The notes: generated from the sequence alone by a model not told the origin. 64,000 bases of DNA from Citrobacter braakii (GCF_002075345.1 NZ_NAEW01000014.1:37730-101729); one strand, 5' to 3'. Shown: positions 39,542 through 48,668, numbered from the stretch's first letter. A program made the numbers and translations.

Positions 39542-42265
39542 TCAGGCTGTATCGCCGGGATATGTTGCATTGTCGTGATCGTAGAAGCTGGGTTTATACT
39601 GTTTCGCCGTTATCTGACATGTGCCGTCAGATTGTGGGGCTATCTCTGAGACAAGAACGTTATAGCCCACTCGTGAAGAGTCGCAGAAAATCAGGCGTGG
39701 CGGTTCAATGCCGGGATCATCAAGAATCATGTCATCGAACGTCGCCAGGTAAGGCACGGAAACCCGGTAATCACCTGCACTGGTCGCCACCATAAGTGAG
39801 GAAGCCGAACCATCCTGATAACGAATCAGCACGCGAGGATTTGGAAACGACCAGTCAAGCCGCTCTGTCACCGTGAATGTCGTTGTGCCATCCACAGACG
39901 CCATCGACTCAATCAGTGTGCTGACCGTCTGGCTACCGGGTATATCGTCAGTCAGCACGATACGGTCGCCGATGTTATAGCAAAGTGCGTCCAGCTCAGT
40001 AGATGTCGTATGGGTCAGCCGCTGCTGCTGATACTTCATCAACCGGCGCATGCCGATTTGGTACGCGCGATCACGATCAAGCACACCATCAAGAGTGTAG
40101 TCTTCGATTTTGACAGGGGTTGGATTATCCGGGGTCCGGCACTGTACCGTCTCCTCAGCCCAGGTCGTTCCGTTGATATACGTGACATCAACACCGTCAT
40201 AATCGTCACCGGAGGGAGCAACGAATGCAGTTTGCAGGTCTTCAGTCATCTCATGCGGACTGATAACCCCGGACCATGGCTTTACGCCTTCACGCGCAAC
40301 CGAAGCAAGCCCGTCCGTCAACAGAAAATAACTTTTCCCGGCGTTGGCTATCTTCTGCAAAACCTCCAGCGCAGATGTGCTGTCAGTCGTCTCGAAATCG
40401 AAAAACTCATTGCCAGGCGTCCAGTACGCACTTTCCAGCGCATCAATGGCGTCGGTGTCCATATCCAGCCCCAGCGAGTTACCAACGTGGTACAGGGCGC
40501 CAGAGATGCTTCTTGGTGCGCCAGTGTCGTAAATCCTTGTCGCTACCACGTTCACCCGGCGATCGGACTGAGCGGCCAGCTTGCCGCCTGTTTCCACCGT
40601 GACACCCATCGTCGTTACGCCAGCGTACGATGACGGCGAGGTCAGAAGGCGGCCACGCAACGATTGCCAGTACATATTATCGCGGCTGTTATCCTGTCCC
40701 TGCTCGTTAGTGCGTCGACACCGCACTTCAACAAGGCCAGGAGAACTCAGCGTGATGCGCTCAGTAAAACCAAGACCATTTATATTTTTTGTATTATACG
40801 AGCCGGTTTTGCTCATCCATCCAGAACCAGAGCCATAGACGCGGTACTGAACTTCCCAGCGAACCGTTCTGTTTTGTTTTCTCCCTTTTTTGTCGTACCA
40901 GCAAATGCCATTCGGGAAGAAGAAATTCACTTCAAACATGTCGATGGTTTCATTATCCGGGCATGCCAGAAACGGCCCCATCCAGGAATCATTCTGGTTA
41001 ACGCCAGATGCGTCAAAATCAAGCACGGTGCGCGCAACGAAACCCGGCCATGTGTTATTGACAACGCCGTCAATCAAGCGCTGAAGAGTCACACTTGTGC
41101 CGTCAACGTCGAAAATTTTGTACTGATATCCGGCGTGAGAAACGGAAAGCCTGATATCCCCCTCTGGAATACCCGTAAAAGGCGTGCCGGTGTCACTCTC
41201 ATAAGCCAGCGTTACCGAGGCGGTGACTTCCTCTTCTTCCTCTGTCGCGTCTGCATGCGGCGTATACGAAGCGATAAACAGGCTATAGTCGACGCTGTTG
41301 TACCAGAGCGTTACCGGCATGCCGACATAAGGGGCGAGTTCCGCCAGATTGTCACTGGTAATTCGGCTGTATGCGCCATCGTTGGTTACAACAAACTGAT
41401 CGGGTACGATTAGCTCAACCGTTGCGCCAGCAATCCACGAATCAGGCAGCTCGTTTGTTGCAGTATCGTCGTCAGCGCTTAATCCGTTAAACGTGATTGT
41501 GCTTCCAGACACCGTCAGTGACTGCGCAACAACATCATCCTTGTCCGGCGCCGTCTGGGCCATATCCAGCCCGGCGCCAGAGCTGGTGCCTCCAACTTCA
41601 GTGGAGTTAAACCAGTTTTCGCTACGGCGATCACCAGCCACATTCTGGCCGGGCTGAAAAACGGTGTACGCGAAACTATCACCCAGCGATGAAACAGGCG
41701 TGGCACCAATACGCATATCCCCTTTGCCGAATGAAAATTGTCCGAATCCCAGCGCGACGAACATTTCAACGGTCATCACTGTCGGATCATCCTGGCTGAA
41801 GCGGGTTACCGGCTGTACTACGTAATCGGGGTAAATTCGGCGGCGTCCGAACAGCTCACGAATCGGCTCCCCAAGCTTAGCCTGGTTGGCTTTAGCCGGG
41901 TTTACATCGAGTGAATCGCCTGTTCCTGATGAATACCCTCCCGGATCGACCGCGCCTGGTGCAAAAAATAGCGCATATGCAACGGATGCGGCAGAAATAG
42001 CAACAGCTATCCACGCAATTGTCCCGGCCTCCAGCCCGAAAGGGATCGGATAGATACGTACTTCACTGGATGGGGCTATGACATAATCGAACCATTCCGT
42101 TGCGGGAATATTTTCGCCATCAACTTCAACCGCAATCGGGTGTTTAATATCTGAACGATAATTATCAACGTTGCCCGACAACCACTGATGAAGAGTCAGC
42201 GCGCCATGTTCATGTATTTCCAGCGGCTCGCCGGGTAACCGGGATGGATAAATTCTGATAGTCAC
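39542..42265 (-). CDS. Phage tail-tip host-specificity protein (TipJ/J-like)
   Basis: 907 residues, intact. The N-terminus MTIRIYPSRLPGEPLEIHEH leads to one hydrophobic stretch (AGTIAWIAVAISAASVAYALFF, about 80-102), then a long beta-rich body. PAKANQAKLGEPIRELFGRRRIYPDY and AVDRDRAY-type segments (VLDRDRAYQIGMRRL) are typical of tail-tip central proteins that form the baseplate hub and contact the host. It overlaps the NlpC/P60 gene by ATGA and is followed by the tailspike gene, the usual order in siphophages. Confidence 0.85.
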   Translation of the reverse strand: MTIRIYPSRLPGEPLEIHEHGALTLHQWLSGNVDNYRSDIKHPIAVEVDGENIPATEWFDYVIAPSSEVRIYPIPFGLEAGTIAWIAVAISAASVAYALFFAPGAVDPGGYSSGTGDSLDVNPAKANQAKLGEPIRELFGRRRIYPDYVVQPVTRFSQDDPTVMTVEMFVALGFGQFSFGKGDMRIGATPVSSLGDSFAYTVFQPGQNVAGDRRSENWFNSTEVGGTSSGAGLDMAQTAPDKDDVVAQSLTVSGSTITFNGLSADDDTATNELPDSWIAGATVELIVPDQFVVTNDGAYSRITSDNLAELAPYVGMPVTLWYNSVDYSLFIASYTPHADATEEEEEVTASVTLAYESDTGTPFTGIPEGDIRLSVSHAGYQYKIFDVDGTSVTLQRLIDGVVNNTWPGFVARTVLDFDASGVNQNDSWMGPFLACPDNETIDMFEVNFFFPNGICWYDKKGRKQNRTVRWEVQYRVYGSGSGWMSKTGSYNTKNINGLGFTERITLSSPGLVEVRCRRTNEQGQDNSRDNMYWQSLRGRLLTSPSSYAGVTTMGVTVETGGKLAAQSDRRVNVVATRIYDTGAPRSISGALYHVGNSLGLDMDTDAIDALESAYWTPGNEFFDFETTDSTSALEVLQKIANAGKSYFLLTDGLASVAREGVKPWSGVISPHEMTEDLQTAFVAPSGDDYDGVDVTYINGTTWAEETVQCRTPDNPTPVKIEDYTLDGVLDRDRAYQIGMRRLMKYQQQRLTHTTSTELDALCYNIGDRIVLTDDIPGSQTVSTLIESMASVDGTTTFTVTERLDWSFPNPRVLIRYQDGSASSLMVATSAGDYRVSVPYLATFDDMILDDPGIEPPRLIFCDSSRVGYNVLVSEIAPQSDGTCQITAKQYKPSFYDHDNATYPGDTA

Positions 42266-42642
42266 TGCCAGAACTCCACTTTAACAAACCGACGCATAAA
42301 GCGCGGCAATGGAAGGATGGTCACGTTGGTCTTTGGGTTGCATTCCACAACATAAAGTTGCTCGTTGATATCCACCACGACTGCAACATGCGTCACTGTT
42401 GAACCGGAATAGCAATAAACCCCTGCACCAGCGCATGGCTCGCATTGGGAAAGAGTCAGTGAGAAACTTTTTGCTTCTCGATCAAGGCCACCATCGTCTT
42501 TAGTCACTCCGGCAAAATCCGGCCATTCATGAAGCCCCAGATCGCGACGAACTTCATTCACGATGCCGAAACAGTCAAGTTCAGGGTAAGCGCGTCCGCC
42601 CTTCAGCCATTTGACTGAAAGGTATTTATCTTGATTGAACAT
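42262..42642 (-). CDS. Phage tail-assembly NlpC/P60-like peptidase
   Basis: 126 residues. Probable catalytic Cys24 in ELDCFGIVNEV and His85 in STVTHVAVVVD, with an acidic/polar third site (VVECNPKT). Phage relatives (lambda K-like) cut or remodel peptidoglycan during tail assembly or DNA entry. It sits between DUF1833 and the tail-tip gene, as in many siphophages, with a coupled ATGA junction. Confidence 0.8.
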   Translation of the reverse strand: MFNQDKYLSVKWLKGGRAYPELDCFGIVNEVRRDLGLHEWPDFAGVTKDDGGLDREAKSFSLTLSQCEPCAGAGVYCYSGSTVTHVAVVVDINEQLYVVECNPKTNVTILPLPRFMRRFVKVEFWQ

Positions 42643-42651
42643 TGAAACTCC

Positions 42652-43140
42652 TTAGCTCATGTAACGAAGGCCAGGATAGAACGGGAGTGTGTAGCGATAG
42701 CGGGGCCAGGCTGTATCCAGCACGTTCATGTACCCTGCGATAATCTGCGCCTGCGTCGCGGTCCAGTACCCGTTTTTAACCGTCAGGGTATAAGGACGTT
42801 CGGCGGGAGCGGTTAAATCGTCAGAGGTAAACTGGCGGTAAGTCACTGTGGCGCCACGCAAGTTTTCCAGCGCGCTACGCACGGATGTCGATGCCTCGCC
42901 ATTAATGTTAGAGACTGCAAACTGTAGATCCTGTGTACCGTCGCTGTTTCGCGCAGGTAACGCAACGTCGATGGTGCTTGCGATAAATGTCACTTCTTCG
43001 CCGGTTTCCGTTGTCGCGGTTATGTCGTCATAGCCATCACAGAGATACAGAGCATCATCACCGATGTTGATCTGCAGGGTTTTGATAATGACCTCTTCAC
43101 CGGAAGAGGCGTACAGTCGTTTTAAAGTCGGGCTGGTCAT
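42652..43140 (-). CDS. Phage tail protein (DUF1833)
   Basis: 162 residues from ATG 43140 (MTSPTLKRLYASSGEEVI); a GTG four codons upstream is less likely because AGGGAG would overlap it. Pattern of DUF1833 phage tail proteins (ALENLRGATVTYRQFTSDD, PYTLTVKNGYW, LPFYPGLRYM). The start overlaps the upstream gene's stop by four bases. Confidence 0.8.
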   Translation of the reverse strand: MTSPTLKRLYASSGEEVIIKTLQINIGDDALYLCDGYDDITATTETGEEVTFIASTIDVALPARNSDGTQDLQFAVSNINGEASTSVRSALENLRGATVTYRQFTSDDLTAPAERPYTLTVKNGYWTATQAQIIAGYMNVLDTAWPRYRYTLPFYPGLRYMS

Positions 43141-43601
43141 GCTTCGGGCCACTCCCTGTTAAGTGCAATATCAATGATGCTACTGTTGATGATGTAATCC
43201 GGGAACTCAGCCCAGCCATCGCCAAGAACAGGACGTGTCCATAGCTCCAGCGTCGCGGAGAACTGCCAGTAAATCGGGGCGACCAGCGTCGGCCCCTGAT
43301 AGATATCGGTGAACCGGCATTTATAGAACTCAACGCCCAGCGGGGTCTGTAGTCGCATAAAAAACCAGTCAGCACCGTCAGTGATCGTTTCGCGGTACCA
43401 AGCCTCAAATAGCTGGGCCTGAATGTCCGTTTCAAAAAGCCACTGCACATTTGCCTGTGTTGGCGTGGAAATGAATGCCCGGCGCTGGCGGGCACGGCCG
43501 GTTGTCATTTCGGTACGCATTAACGGACTGACTGGCTGAAATGCATAGCCATCCTGAAGCGGCATAGGGAGATAGTCGTGGGGGTAGTATTTTTCTGCCA
43601 C
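43137..43601 (-). CDS. Phage minor tail protein
   Basis: 154 residues from GTG 43601 (AEKYYPHDYLPMPLQDGYAF), chosen because GGAGGA lies 4 bases upstream; an ATG five codons earlier has only a terminator before it. Motifs WLFETDIQAQLFEAWYRE and GADWFFMRLQTPLGVEFYKCRF are typical of the small tail protein encoded just before DUF1833 in lambdoid siphophages. No defined enzyme activity. Confidence 0.75.
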   Translation of the reverse strand: MAEKYYPHDYLPMPLQDGYAFQPVSPLMRTEMTTGRARQRRAFISTPTQANVQWLFETDIQAQLFEAWYRETITDGADWFFMRLQTPLGVEFYKCRFTDIYQGPTLVAPIYWQFSATLELWTRPVLGDGWAEFPDYIINSSIIDIALNREWPEA

Positions 43602-43613
43602 TTTTCCTCCGGG

Positions 43614-43642
43614 CATAAAAAACCCGCCGTTAAGCGGGTTCT
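43614..43642 (-). terminator. Intrinsic terminator in the phage tail region
   Basis: On the minus strand AACCCGC TTAA CGGCGGGTT followed by a T-run. It separates the upstream antirepressor fragment and cargo genes from the tail genes, and implies that the tail genes have another promoter or are silent. Confidence 0.8.
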
Positions 43643-43662
43643 TGACCTAAATTTGTTATCCG

Positions 43663-43926
43663 TCAGGCAACATCAGCACCATGGTTCAGATGGCGAAGAG
43701 ATTCAATGCCGTTGGTGTTATAGCGGAATGCTTCAACCTGCTTAGTGGAGTGAGCCGACTTATCCCGAAAGAATTTGCCGTACTGCTCAGTTTTGAGGTT
43801 ATTCGCGTTAGCTATGCGGCCGATTTTATTGGCGCTGACGCCCATTTTCAGTCCAGCCTCTGCTGCCGTGAAGTAATGCTCTTCAATCACCGGCAGCGGG
43901 ATAGCGTCATGGACTCTTACCCGCGA
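43663..43926 (-). pseudogene. Phage antirepressor, C-terminal (KilAC-like) fragment
   Basis: Open from a stop near 43927. The reading VHDAIPLPVIEEHYFTAAEAG, then KMGVSANKIGRIANANNLKT and KSAHSTKQVEAFRYNTNGIE, resembles the C-terminal domain of phage antirepressors of the KilAC type. No N-terminal domain precedes it, and the sequence upstream of EEHYF reads like the inside of a protein. A GTG at 43890 could start a 75-residue product, but a remnant is more likely. Confidence 0.55.
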
Positions 43927-44031
43927 TTAGATACGATGAAGTATGAGTAGATATGGTGAGTTAGAGATATCTTGAGGGCATCAAGTAAATGGCACTAATT
44001 GTTAAAAAGCCCACCTGAGTGGGCCTTCGTG

Positions 44032-44409
44032 TCACAGGGACGTTTTCATATTCATGGTTGGATTTAATGGAGACTTGGTATATGCGTAATTAATAACAAC
44101 TCCATCCCTCAAAAGAATATCCAATGTAGTCATCTCAGCGTTTGACGTTGTTTTCATTGTAAATGCCTGCGCCGAAGCGGAAACTGTGTTGTGCGTATAA
44201 ATCCATTTGGTTTCATTTTCGCTCACGACACCTTTTGAGAAAGGCTGACCGAACATGTTAATCAGATCCGCTTCTGTAGTCTTTCCCTTAACAATCTTTT
44301 GCACCTTCTCAGCGGATATTTTTGTTCCGCTTTCATAATGATTTGTGTAGGTACACCCGAGCAATGAAGAAAGAATTAATGGAATTATTATTGCAACTAT
44401 TTTTTTCAT
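44032..44409 (-). CDS. BamE/OmlA-like small lipoprotein (prophage cargo)
   Basis: 125 residues. The lipoprotein signal MKKIVAIIIPLILSSLLGC ends in lipidated Cys19. The mature part KISAEKVQKIVKGKTTEADLINMFGQP has the SmpA/OmlA (BamE) signature of a helix pair followed by a Gly-Pro turn, and a beta-rich end. Phage-borne BamE-like lipoproteins are known as morons; the role is uncertain. It follows the zincin-like gene by about 24 bases on the same strand, so they may be one unit. Confidence 0.75.
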   Translation of the reverse strand: MKKIVAIIIPLILSSLLGCTYTNHYESGTKISAEKVQKIVKGKTTEADLINMFGQPFSKGVVSENETKWIYTHNTVSASAQAFTMKTTSNAEMTTLDILLRDGVVINYAYTKSPLNPTMNMKTSL

Positions 44410-44433
44410 TTTATTTTCCTCTAAGGTCGAAAG

Positions 44434-45390
44434 TCAAAAAGAGTTTATACCCACATGTATCCCTTTGGGAGTCTCTCTTACCGTTACACCAAGATGAACA
44501 GCTATAGAATCGAGGATGTCTGAGATAACCTCCATCTCATCAACCCCCTCCCAATGACCATAACGTTCAAAAATACCATCACACGCAAAATCCAATCTTT
44601 CAATAAATGGGAGAAGCCATTCGAAAGATGGAAAGGTTTCTTCATTACCTTCCCTGAAATTAACGCTCATTCCTGCGCATGCTCCTAGATAGTATGCGGC
44701 AAGAGTCAATGTGGAGGCTATTGCTGAATAAACTTTATCCAATGTGAGATCAACATCTCTGTGCATCTGATAATGAAATGTTTCATCCTTCACATAGTCG
44801 TAAAGGTTTTCCGCTTGTTTAATGAATGTATCCTTTAACCTATCGATCTGCCTTTCATCAAACACCACTGACAACCTAGTTGCACAATATTCCTCGATTA
44901 CTGCCATCCAACAATTGATACGAAGTTGATCATGAATATTTTTGCATCTATGTGTAAGCAACATGCCGGGGAAGCATTTGTTTAATGCTGCTAAGTTGGA
45001 GACATGAGCACATTCATGTGCAATGATCCCTAGAGCGATCAACCAGTCTTCTGAGTTCGGCTCAAGAATTCCCTCAAGATATGGAGCGTGAAAAACTATG
45101 TAGGCACAATTCTTACCATCCCTTAACACCCCAACTGTCATTGCGACACCAATAACATCCCCGCTTGATGGGGAAAGCTCCATTGATGTTTCAAACCCTC
45201 TATCGACAGAATTTAGAGCTAATTGATAATTGTAAGAGATGGTTACTCCTACTAACGATGCAAGATTTAGTGCGTTAGCTAATTTTTGAATGGTGGCACC
45301 TACAGCCACACCAACAGCTTTAGCATCGCTATCCTCACGAAAACCGTCCAAGATTATTTTAAAGCTTGCTATATTGGTATTGTCATCCAT
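44434..45390 (-). CDS. Zincin-like (HEXXH) protein, prophage cargo, family not recognised
   Basis: 318 residues, cytosolic. The motif ALGIIAHECAHVSNL has HEXXH at 125-129, with a possible third ligand in MAVIEEYCATRLS (E166/E167), the spacing of gluzincin-like proteases. A Gly/Ala-rich helix (STLTLAAYYLGACAGMSV) lies near residue 235. The ending HLGVTVRETPKGIHVGI is conserved-looking. No signal peptide. It is inserted in the phage tail operon between the tape measure end and minor tail genes, and is unlike tail proteins, so it is probably a moron or defence/counter-defence gene. AT-richer than its neighbours. Confidence 0.7.
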   Translation of the reverse strand: MDDNTNIASFKIILDGFREDSDAKAVGVAVGATIQKLANALNLASLVGVTISYNYQLALNSVDRGFETSMELSPSSGDVIGVAMTVGVLRDGKNCAYIVFHAPYLEGILEPNSEDWLIALGIIAHECAHVSNLAALNKCFPGMLLTHRCKNIHDQLRINCWMAVIEEYCATRLSVVFDERQIDRLKDTFIKQAENLYDYVKDETFHYQMHRDVDLTLDKVYSAIASTLTLAAYYLGACAGMSVNFREGNEETFPSFEWLLPFIERLDFACDGIFERYGHWEGVDEMEVISDILDSIAVHLGVTVRETPKGIHVGINSF

Positions 45391-45472
45391 GTTTCTTGCC
45401 CTTCAAGTGCTGTCGAAAACAGATTATCATAGGGTTGGAACAGAACAATGCTTAGATTCTTTTCATTACTTA

Positions 45473-45710
45473 TCACTCTTTGTATCCGCGCACATAACGA
45501 CTTTTTAGAGCCTTTCCGAAATTTCCCTGCGGATTTATCACCTCTCCGGTCATTTTCTGATCTATGAGTTTGATTATCGTTCTGGATAGATCTTCATTGT
45601 TCTTCCTCAGCGTGGCTGTTAGCTGTTCTGGATCACCGCCCTGAACATAAACATTTTGCTCAATTGGAGCATGGACGGTTGTGGCGTTCTGACTGCTGCT
45701 TACATTCTGA
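45473..45710 (-). pseudogene. Phage tape-measure-type protein, C-terminal fragment
   Basis: About 78 residues ending IDQKMTGEVINPQGNFG and then KALKSRYVRGYKE. The preceding SSSQNATTVHAPIEQNVYVQ and GGDPEQLTATLRKNNEDLSR look like the C-terminus of a tail tape measure protein. Genuine sequence stops near 45710, where it meets recT sequence of the opposite strand. The longer frame to 45976 is antisense to recT. Assignment to the tape measure rather than another large tail protein is an inference. Confidence 0.55.
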
Positions 45711-45719
45711 ACACCTGTC

Positions 45720-46699
45720 CCATATTCAACGTGCAGGCGCTCGGACAGCTCACCTCTTTCGCTGAATTGATGGCGCAATCTGCCGTCACCGTTCCCAAAC
45801 ACCTTGCGGGGAAACCCGCTGACTGTATGGCGATCGTCATGCAGGCCATGCAGTGGGGAATGAATCCATACGCGGTTGCCCAGAAAACACACCTGGTCAA
45901 CGGCGTACTGGGTTACGAAGCGCAACTGGTTAACGCAGTGATTTCCAGCTCCAGCGCCATCATTGGTCGCTTCCATTACGAATATGGCGGTGACTGGGAG
46001 AAAATCGCCGGCAAAAAAGACGGCCGCGATGAATCAGGCCTATTTATCCGGGTTGGCGCTGTACTGCGCGGAGAAGATGAAATCACCTGGGGAGAGCAAA
46101 TCTACCTGGCTGATATCACCACACGTAACTCTCCATTGTGGAAAACAGCGCCGAAACAGCAGATCGCTTATCTGGCAGTGAAATACTGGGCTCGCCTGTA
46201 CTGCCCAGAAGTCATCCTCGGCGTCTACAGTCCAGATGAAGTTGAGCCACGCACTGAGAAAGAGATTAACCCGGCACCGAAGCACGTTAACCTGGCTGAA
46301 ATTTCTGGTGACACCGTCACAACCACGCAGAGCACGCAGGAGTCGTCGGTAAATATCGACTCACTGGCTGATGATTTCCGCGAGCGTATAGATGCTGCAC
46401 AGGATGTTGATAGCGCCAAAGCGCTGCGCGCTGATATCGAAAGCGCGAAGGTTACGCTGGGTTCAGCCCTGTTCACTGAGCTGAAGAACAAAGCGGTGAA
46501 ACGTTATTACCTGGTTGATTCACGCAACAAGGTTGAAGCCGCAATCAACTCCCTACCGTCTCCTGATGAGCCGGATGCAGCGGAACGATTCGTCGAAGTC
46601 GAGCGAGTGCTGGCAGCAAATAAGCGTCATATGGGCGACGAACTGCACGAGCAGTTCAGCATCACCCTGGCGGATATGAAACCGGAATACGTTGGCTAA
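45720..46699 (+). pseudogene. RecT-family recombinase, N-terminally truncated
   Basis: About 325 residues of a RecT-type single-strand annealing protein: HLAGKPADCMAIVMQAMQWGMNPYA, VNGVLGYEAQLVNAVI, WKTAPKQQIAYLAVKYWARLY. It continues with a C-terminal extension to MKPEYVG. The natural N-terminus is gone; an in-frame ATG at 45656 reads through the antisense of the tape-measure fragment before joining genuine sequence near NVQALGQL. ATG 45770 could start a shorter product. Probably non-functional, but the annealing core is largely intact. Confidence 0.75.
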
Positions 46700-46738
46700 C
46701 TGAGTTGGGAGGGTCCGCCCTCCCACTGAGGAGATGTA

Positions 46739-46981
46739 ATGCGACTAATTAACCGAGCCAATCAGCAGTCTCCGTTAGCGCGTCAGGCATGCGACATCGC
46801 GCTGGCCACTCATCACGAACGCTACGGCGACTACGGACGCAGCAAGATGAAGGAAACGTACACGGTGAGAGTTGAAGGTGTGAAGGTCTGGGTGGAGGTA
46901 GTGAACCGCAAGGCGAGCTACGTGGCCACGGCGATGACAGGCATGCGCAGATTGCGAGCGCTGCCGGGTCAGGTGAGTTGA
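46739..46981 (+). CDS. Phage DUF4060-type small protein
   Basis: 80 residues starting MRLINRANQQSPLARQACDI after GAGGAGATGTA. The segment KVWVEVVNRKASYVATAM is typical of a small protein common between recombination and integration genes of lambdoid prophages; I identify it as DUF4060-like from memory. Function unknown. Downstream of recT. Confidence 0.7.
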   Translation: MRLINRANQQSPLARQACDIALATHHERYGDYGRSKMKETYTVRVEGVKVWVEVVNRKASYVATAMTGMRRLRALPGQVS

Positions 46982-47026
46982 TATTACTTTTATAAATGGC
47001 CCAGTACGGGCCATTGGAGAAAAACG

Positions 47027-47227
47027 ATGGATGATATTTTGCTGACGTCAGACCTGACCAGTCGATACAAAATCTCACGTAAAACCCTTTGGTCATGGCA
47101 AAGCACAGAAACTATGCCGCGGGGTTTTGCGAAGCCGTTCCCTGCTCCTGATTTTCCTGGTAACCCAAACCGCTGGAAGTCGGAGTCAGTCAAAGAGTGG
47201 GAAGGTGTGAAACAGCCAATTAACTGA
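47027..47227 (+). CDS. Excisionase / AlpA-like DNA-binding protein
   Basis: 66 residues starting [20 protein letters not shown]. The N-terminal helix-turn-helix ([17 protein letters not shown]) and basic C-terminus fit the Xis/AlpA group that controls integrase direction. Its end overlaps the convergent integrase gene by 8 bases, the standard xis-int arrangement. Confidence 0.8.
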   Translation: MDDILLTSDLTSRYKISRKTLWSWQSTETMPRGFAKPFPAPDFPGNPNRWKSESVKEWEGVKQPIN

Positions 47228-48413
47228 ATGGCTCACCAATGATACTTTCAAGATGGCTCTGCCAAACGTGGAGCCAGTGTTTTTGGTCATCGATGTAGTC
47301 GTGCAGATTGTAGTGAGCCATTACACCGACCATCTGATGACCAAGTAGTTTTTCAATCACATGCGGCGGACAGCCAAGTTCTGAAAGGTTTGTCGCGATC
47401 GTTCTTCTCATATCATGGAGAGACCAGGGTTCCATTCCCGCAGCAGACCAAATATACCTTGCGTAATTTGAAGCGACTGGCGGATGTACTGGGACGTCCT
47501 TGATTTCACCATCCAGTAAGCGCTGTGAGGTGACTAAGTGTTTTGTGTTGATCTTCTCAAGATGATTTTTGACCAACCCCACCGCAGCATCAGAAAGAGC
47601 CCTTCTCATGTGCACTCGCGTTTTGTAACTTCCAGCAGGAACTATCCACTCATTTTCATTCAGTCTAAACCACGACCTTTCGCTTAATCGAATTTCTGCC
47701 GTTCTACAACCGGTCAGCATAATAAACTTCACAAGAAATACGGACTCTATAGACATGCGATTTTGCAGCCACCGATAAATAGCTACCAGCTCACTGTCAT
47801 CCAGCCGCCGCGTTCTCTTTTTCGGTTTTTGGCCAACGTCAGTGGGTAGCAATCCCTCGAGCGGATTGGTCGATATTACGCCTCGGTTAATACAGAACCT
47901 GAATGAACGTTTGCACAGCGAAAGCATATAGTGGGCCATTACCCTGCTTTCAATCTGATCAAATACATCTATCCAGTGCATTTTTGTCGAGTTATCGACT
48001 TTGACGTTCCGCATCGGTTCGGCGATATGTTTGGCGAATACCAGCTGATAATAATCCGTCTTTGTGAGTTGATTCGCGATGCAGTGTTTCTCGATCCAAT
48101 AATCGAAGGCTTCAGCCACTGTCATAGAACCTTCGCGAGATAATTTTTCCAGCTTCACTTGCTCGCGAGGATCTAAACCTTCAGTTAGCCACGTTCTGAA
48201 CTGTTGACGCCTTTCCCTTGCCTGAACAATGCTCATTGCTGGATAATCACCGACATTGAGTTTTACAGCTTTACCAGCCCATCTGTATCGATAGAAGAAA
48301 GAAACTTTTCCAGCCTGGCTGATCCTTGCGTTGAGTCCGTGAGAATCTGAAATGGTTTCGATATCATCGCGCTTCTTGCCAAGGGCCTTCCTGAGCTTTG
48401 TGTCAGTGATCAT
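47220..48413 (-). CDS. Tyrosine-type (P4-like) phage integrase
   Basis: 397 residues from ATG 48413 ([17 protein letters not shown]); an upstream start five codons earlier is possible. N-terminal arm-binding DUF4102-like domain, SAM-like core-binding domain (about 100-185) and catalytic domain. The catalytic residues are visible: R237 (TGCRTAEIR), H333-x-x-R336 (SLHDMRRT), H359 (KLLGHQ) and nucleophile Y368 (MAHYNLHDY). It appears full length and intact, unlike the rest of the prophage. It lies at the right end, next to yciY. Confidence 0.93.
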   Translation of the reverse strand: MITDTKLRKALGKKRDDIETISDSHGLNARISQAGKVSFFYRYRWAGKAVKLNVGDYPAMSIVQARERRQQFRTWLTEGLDPREQVKLEKLSREGSMTVAEAFDYWIEKHCIANQLTKTDYYQLVFAKHIAEPMRNVKVDNSTKMHWIDVFDQIESRVMAHYMLSLCKRSFRFCINRGVISTNPLEGLLPTDVGQKPKKRTRRLDDSELVAIYRWLQNRMSIESVFLVKFIMLTGCRTAEIRLSERSWFRLNENEWIVPAGSYKTRVHMRRALSDAAVGLVKNHLEKINTKHLVTSQRLLDGEIKDVPVHPPVASNYARYIWSAAGMEPWSLHDMRRTIATNLSELGCPPHVIEKLLGHQMVGVMAHYNLHDYIDDQKHWLHVWQSHLESIIGEPFS

Positions 48414-48640
48414 TGAATGGGTACACATTTGGCTTTTGAGTACGCAAAAGTGTACACAAAACTCGTTGCTCTAAGCCACCCGCAATGTAACACTTGTACT
48501 CAAAGTGTGATGATTGGAAGGCCGAAAGGCAGGTAATAGAAGGCTTTAGCGTAACAGAACGTTTTTACGCGGAATTCTTCGAAATAGGCCGAATGACAAT
48601 ACAAAAAAGTATTTTAAAAACAAAACGAAAAGCAGACATT

Positions 48641-48664
48641 GGGCACCGACAGCGGTGCCCTTTT
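48641..48664 (+). terminator. Hairpin 3' of yciY
   Basis: Perfect 8-bp stem GGGCACCG (48641-48648) and CGGTGCCC (48653-48660) followed by TTTT on the plus strand. It lies just beyond the yciY stop. No transcript in the plus direction is evident upstream, so it may be a relic of the insertion junction or act on yciY mRNA as a 3' hairpin. Confidence 0.5.
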
Positions 48665-48668
48665 GAGA

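Larger units (their letters stand above)
38218..48428. mobile_element. Decayed tailed-phage prophage
   Basis: Runs from a degenerate tRNA-Pro copy to the integrase gene. Recognisable modules: tail genes on the minus strand (tape-measure end, minor tail protein, DUF1833, NlpC/P60, TipJ-like tip, tailspike start), a RecT-type recombinase, DUF4060, a Xis-like protein and a tyrosine integrase. Head, packaging, replication and lysis genes are missing, and two deletion joints fuse unrelated genes (near 38915 and 45715). No direct-repeat attachment site was found, so the outer limits are approximate. It cannot form particles. Confidence 0.85.

Noticed and set aside
40664..41413. 249-codon frame antisense to the phage tail-tip gene
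   Set aside because: Shadow of an intact 907-codon gene; composition unlike a real protein.
45711..45976. N-terminal part of a 167-codon leftward frame
   Set aside because: Antisense to recT; only the part after about 45710 is genuine phage tail sequence.
48414..48640. Possible attachment site next to the integrase
   Set aside because: I found no direct repeat shared with the region of the tRNA-Pro copy near 38.2-38.3 kb.
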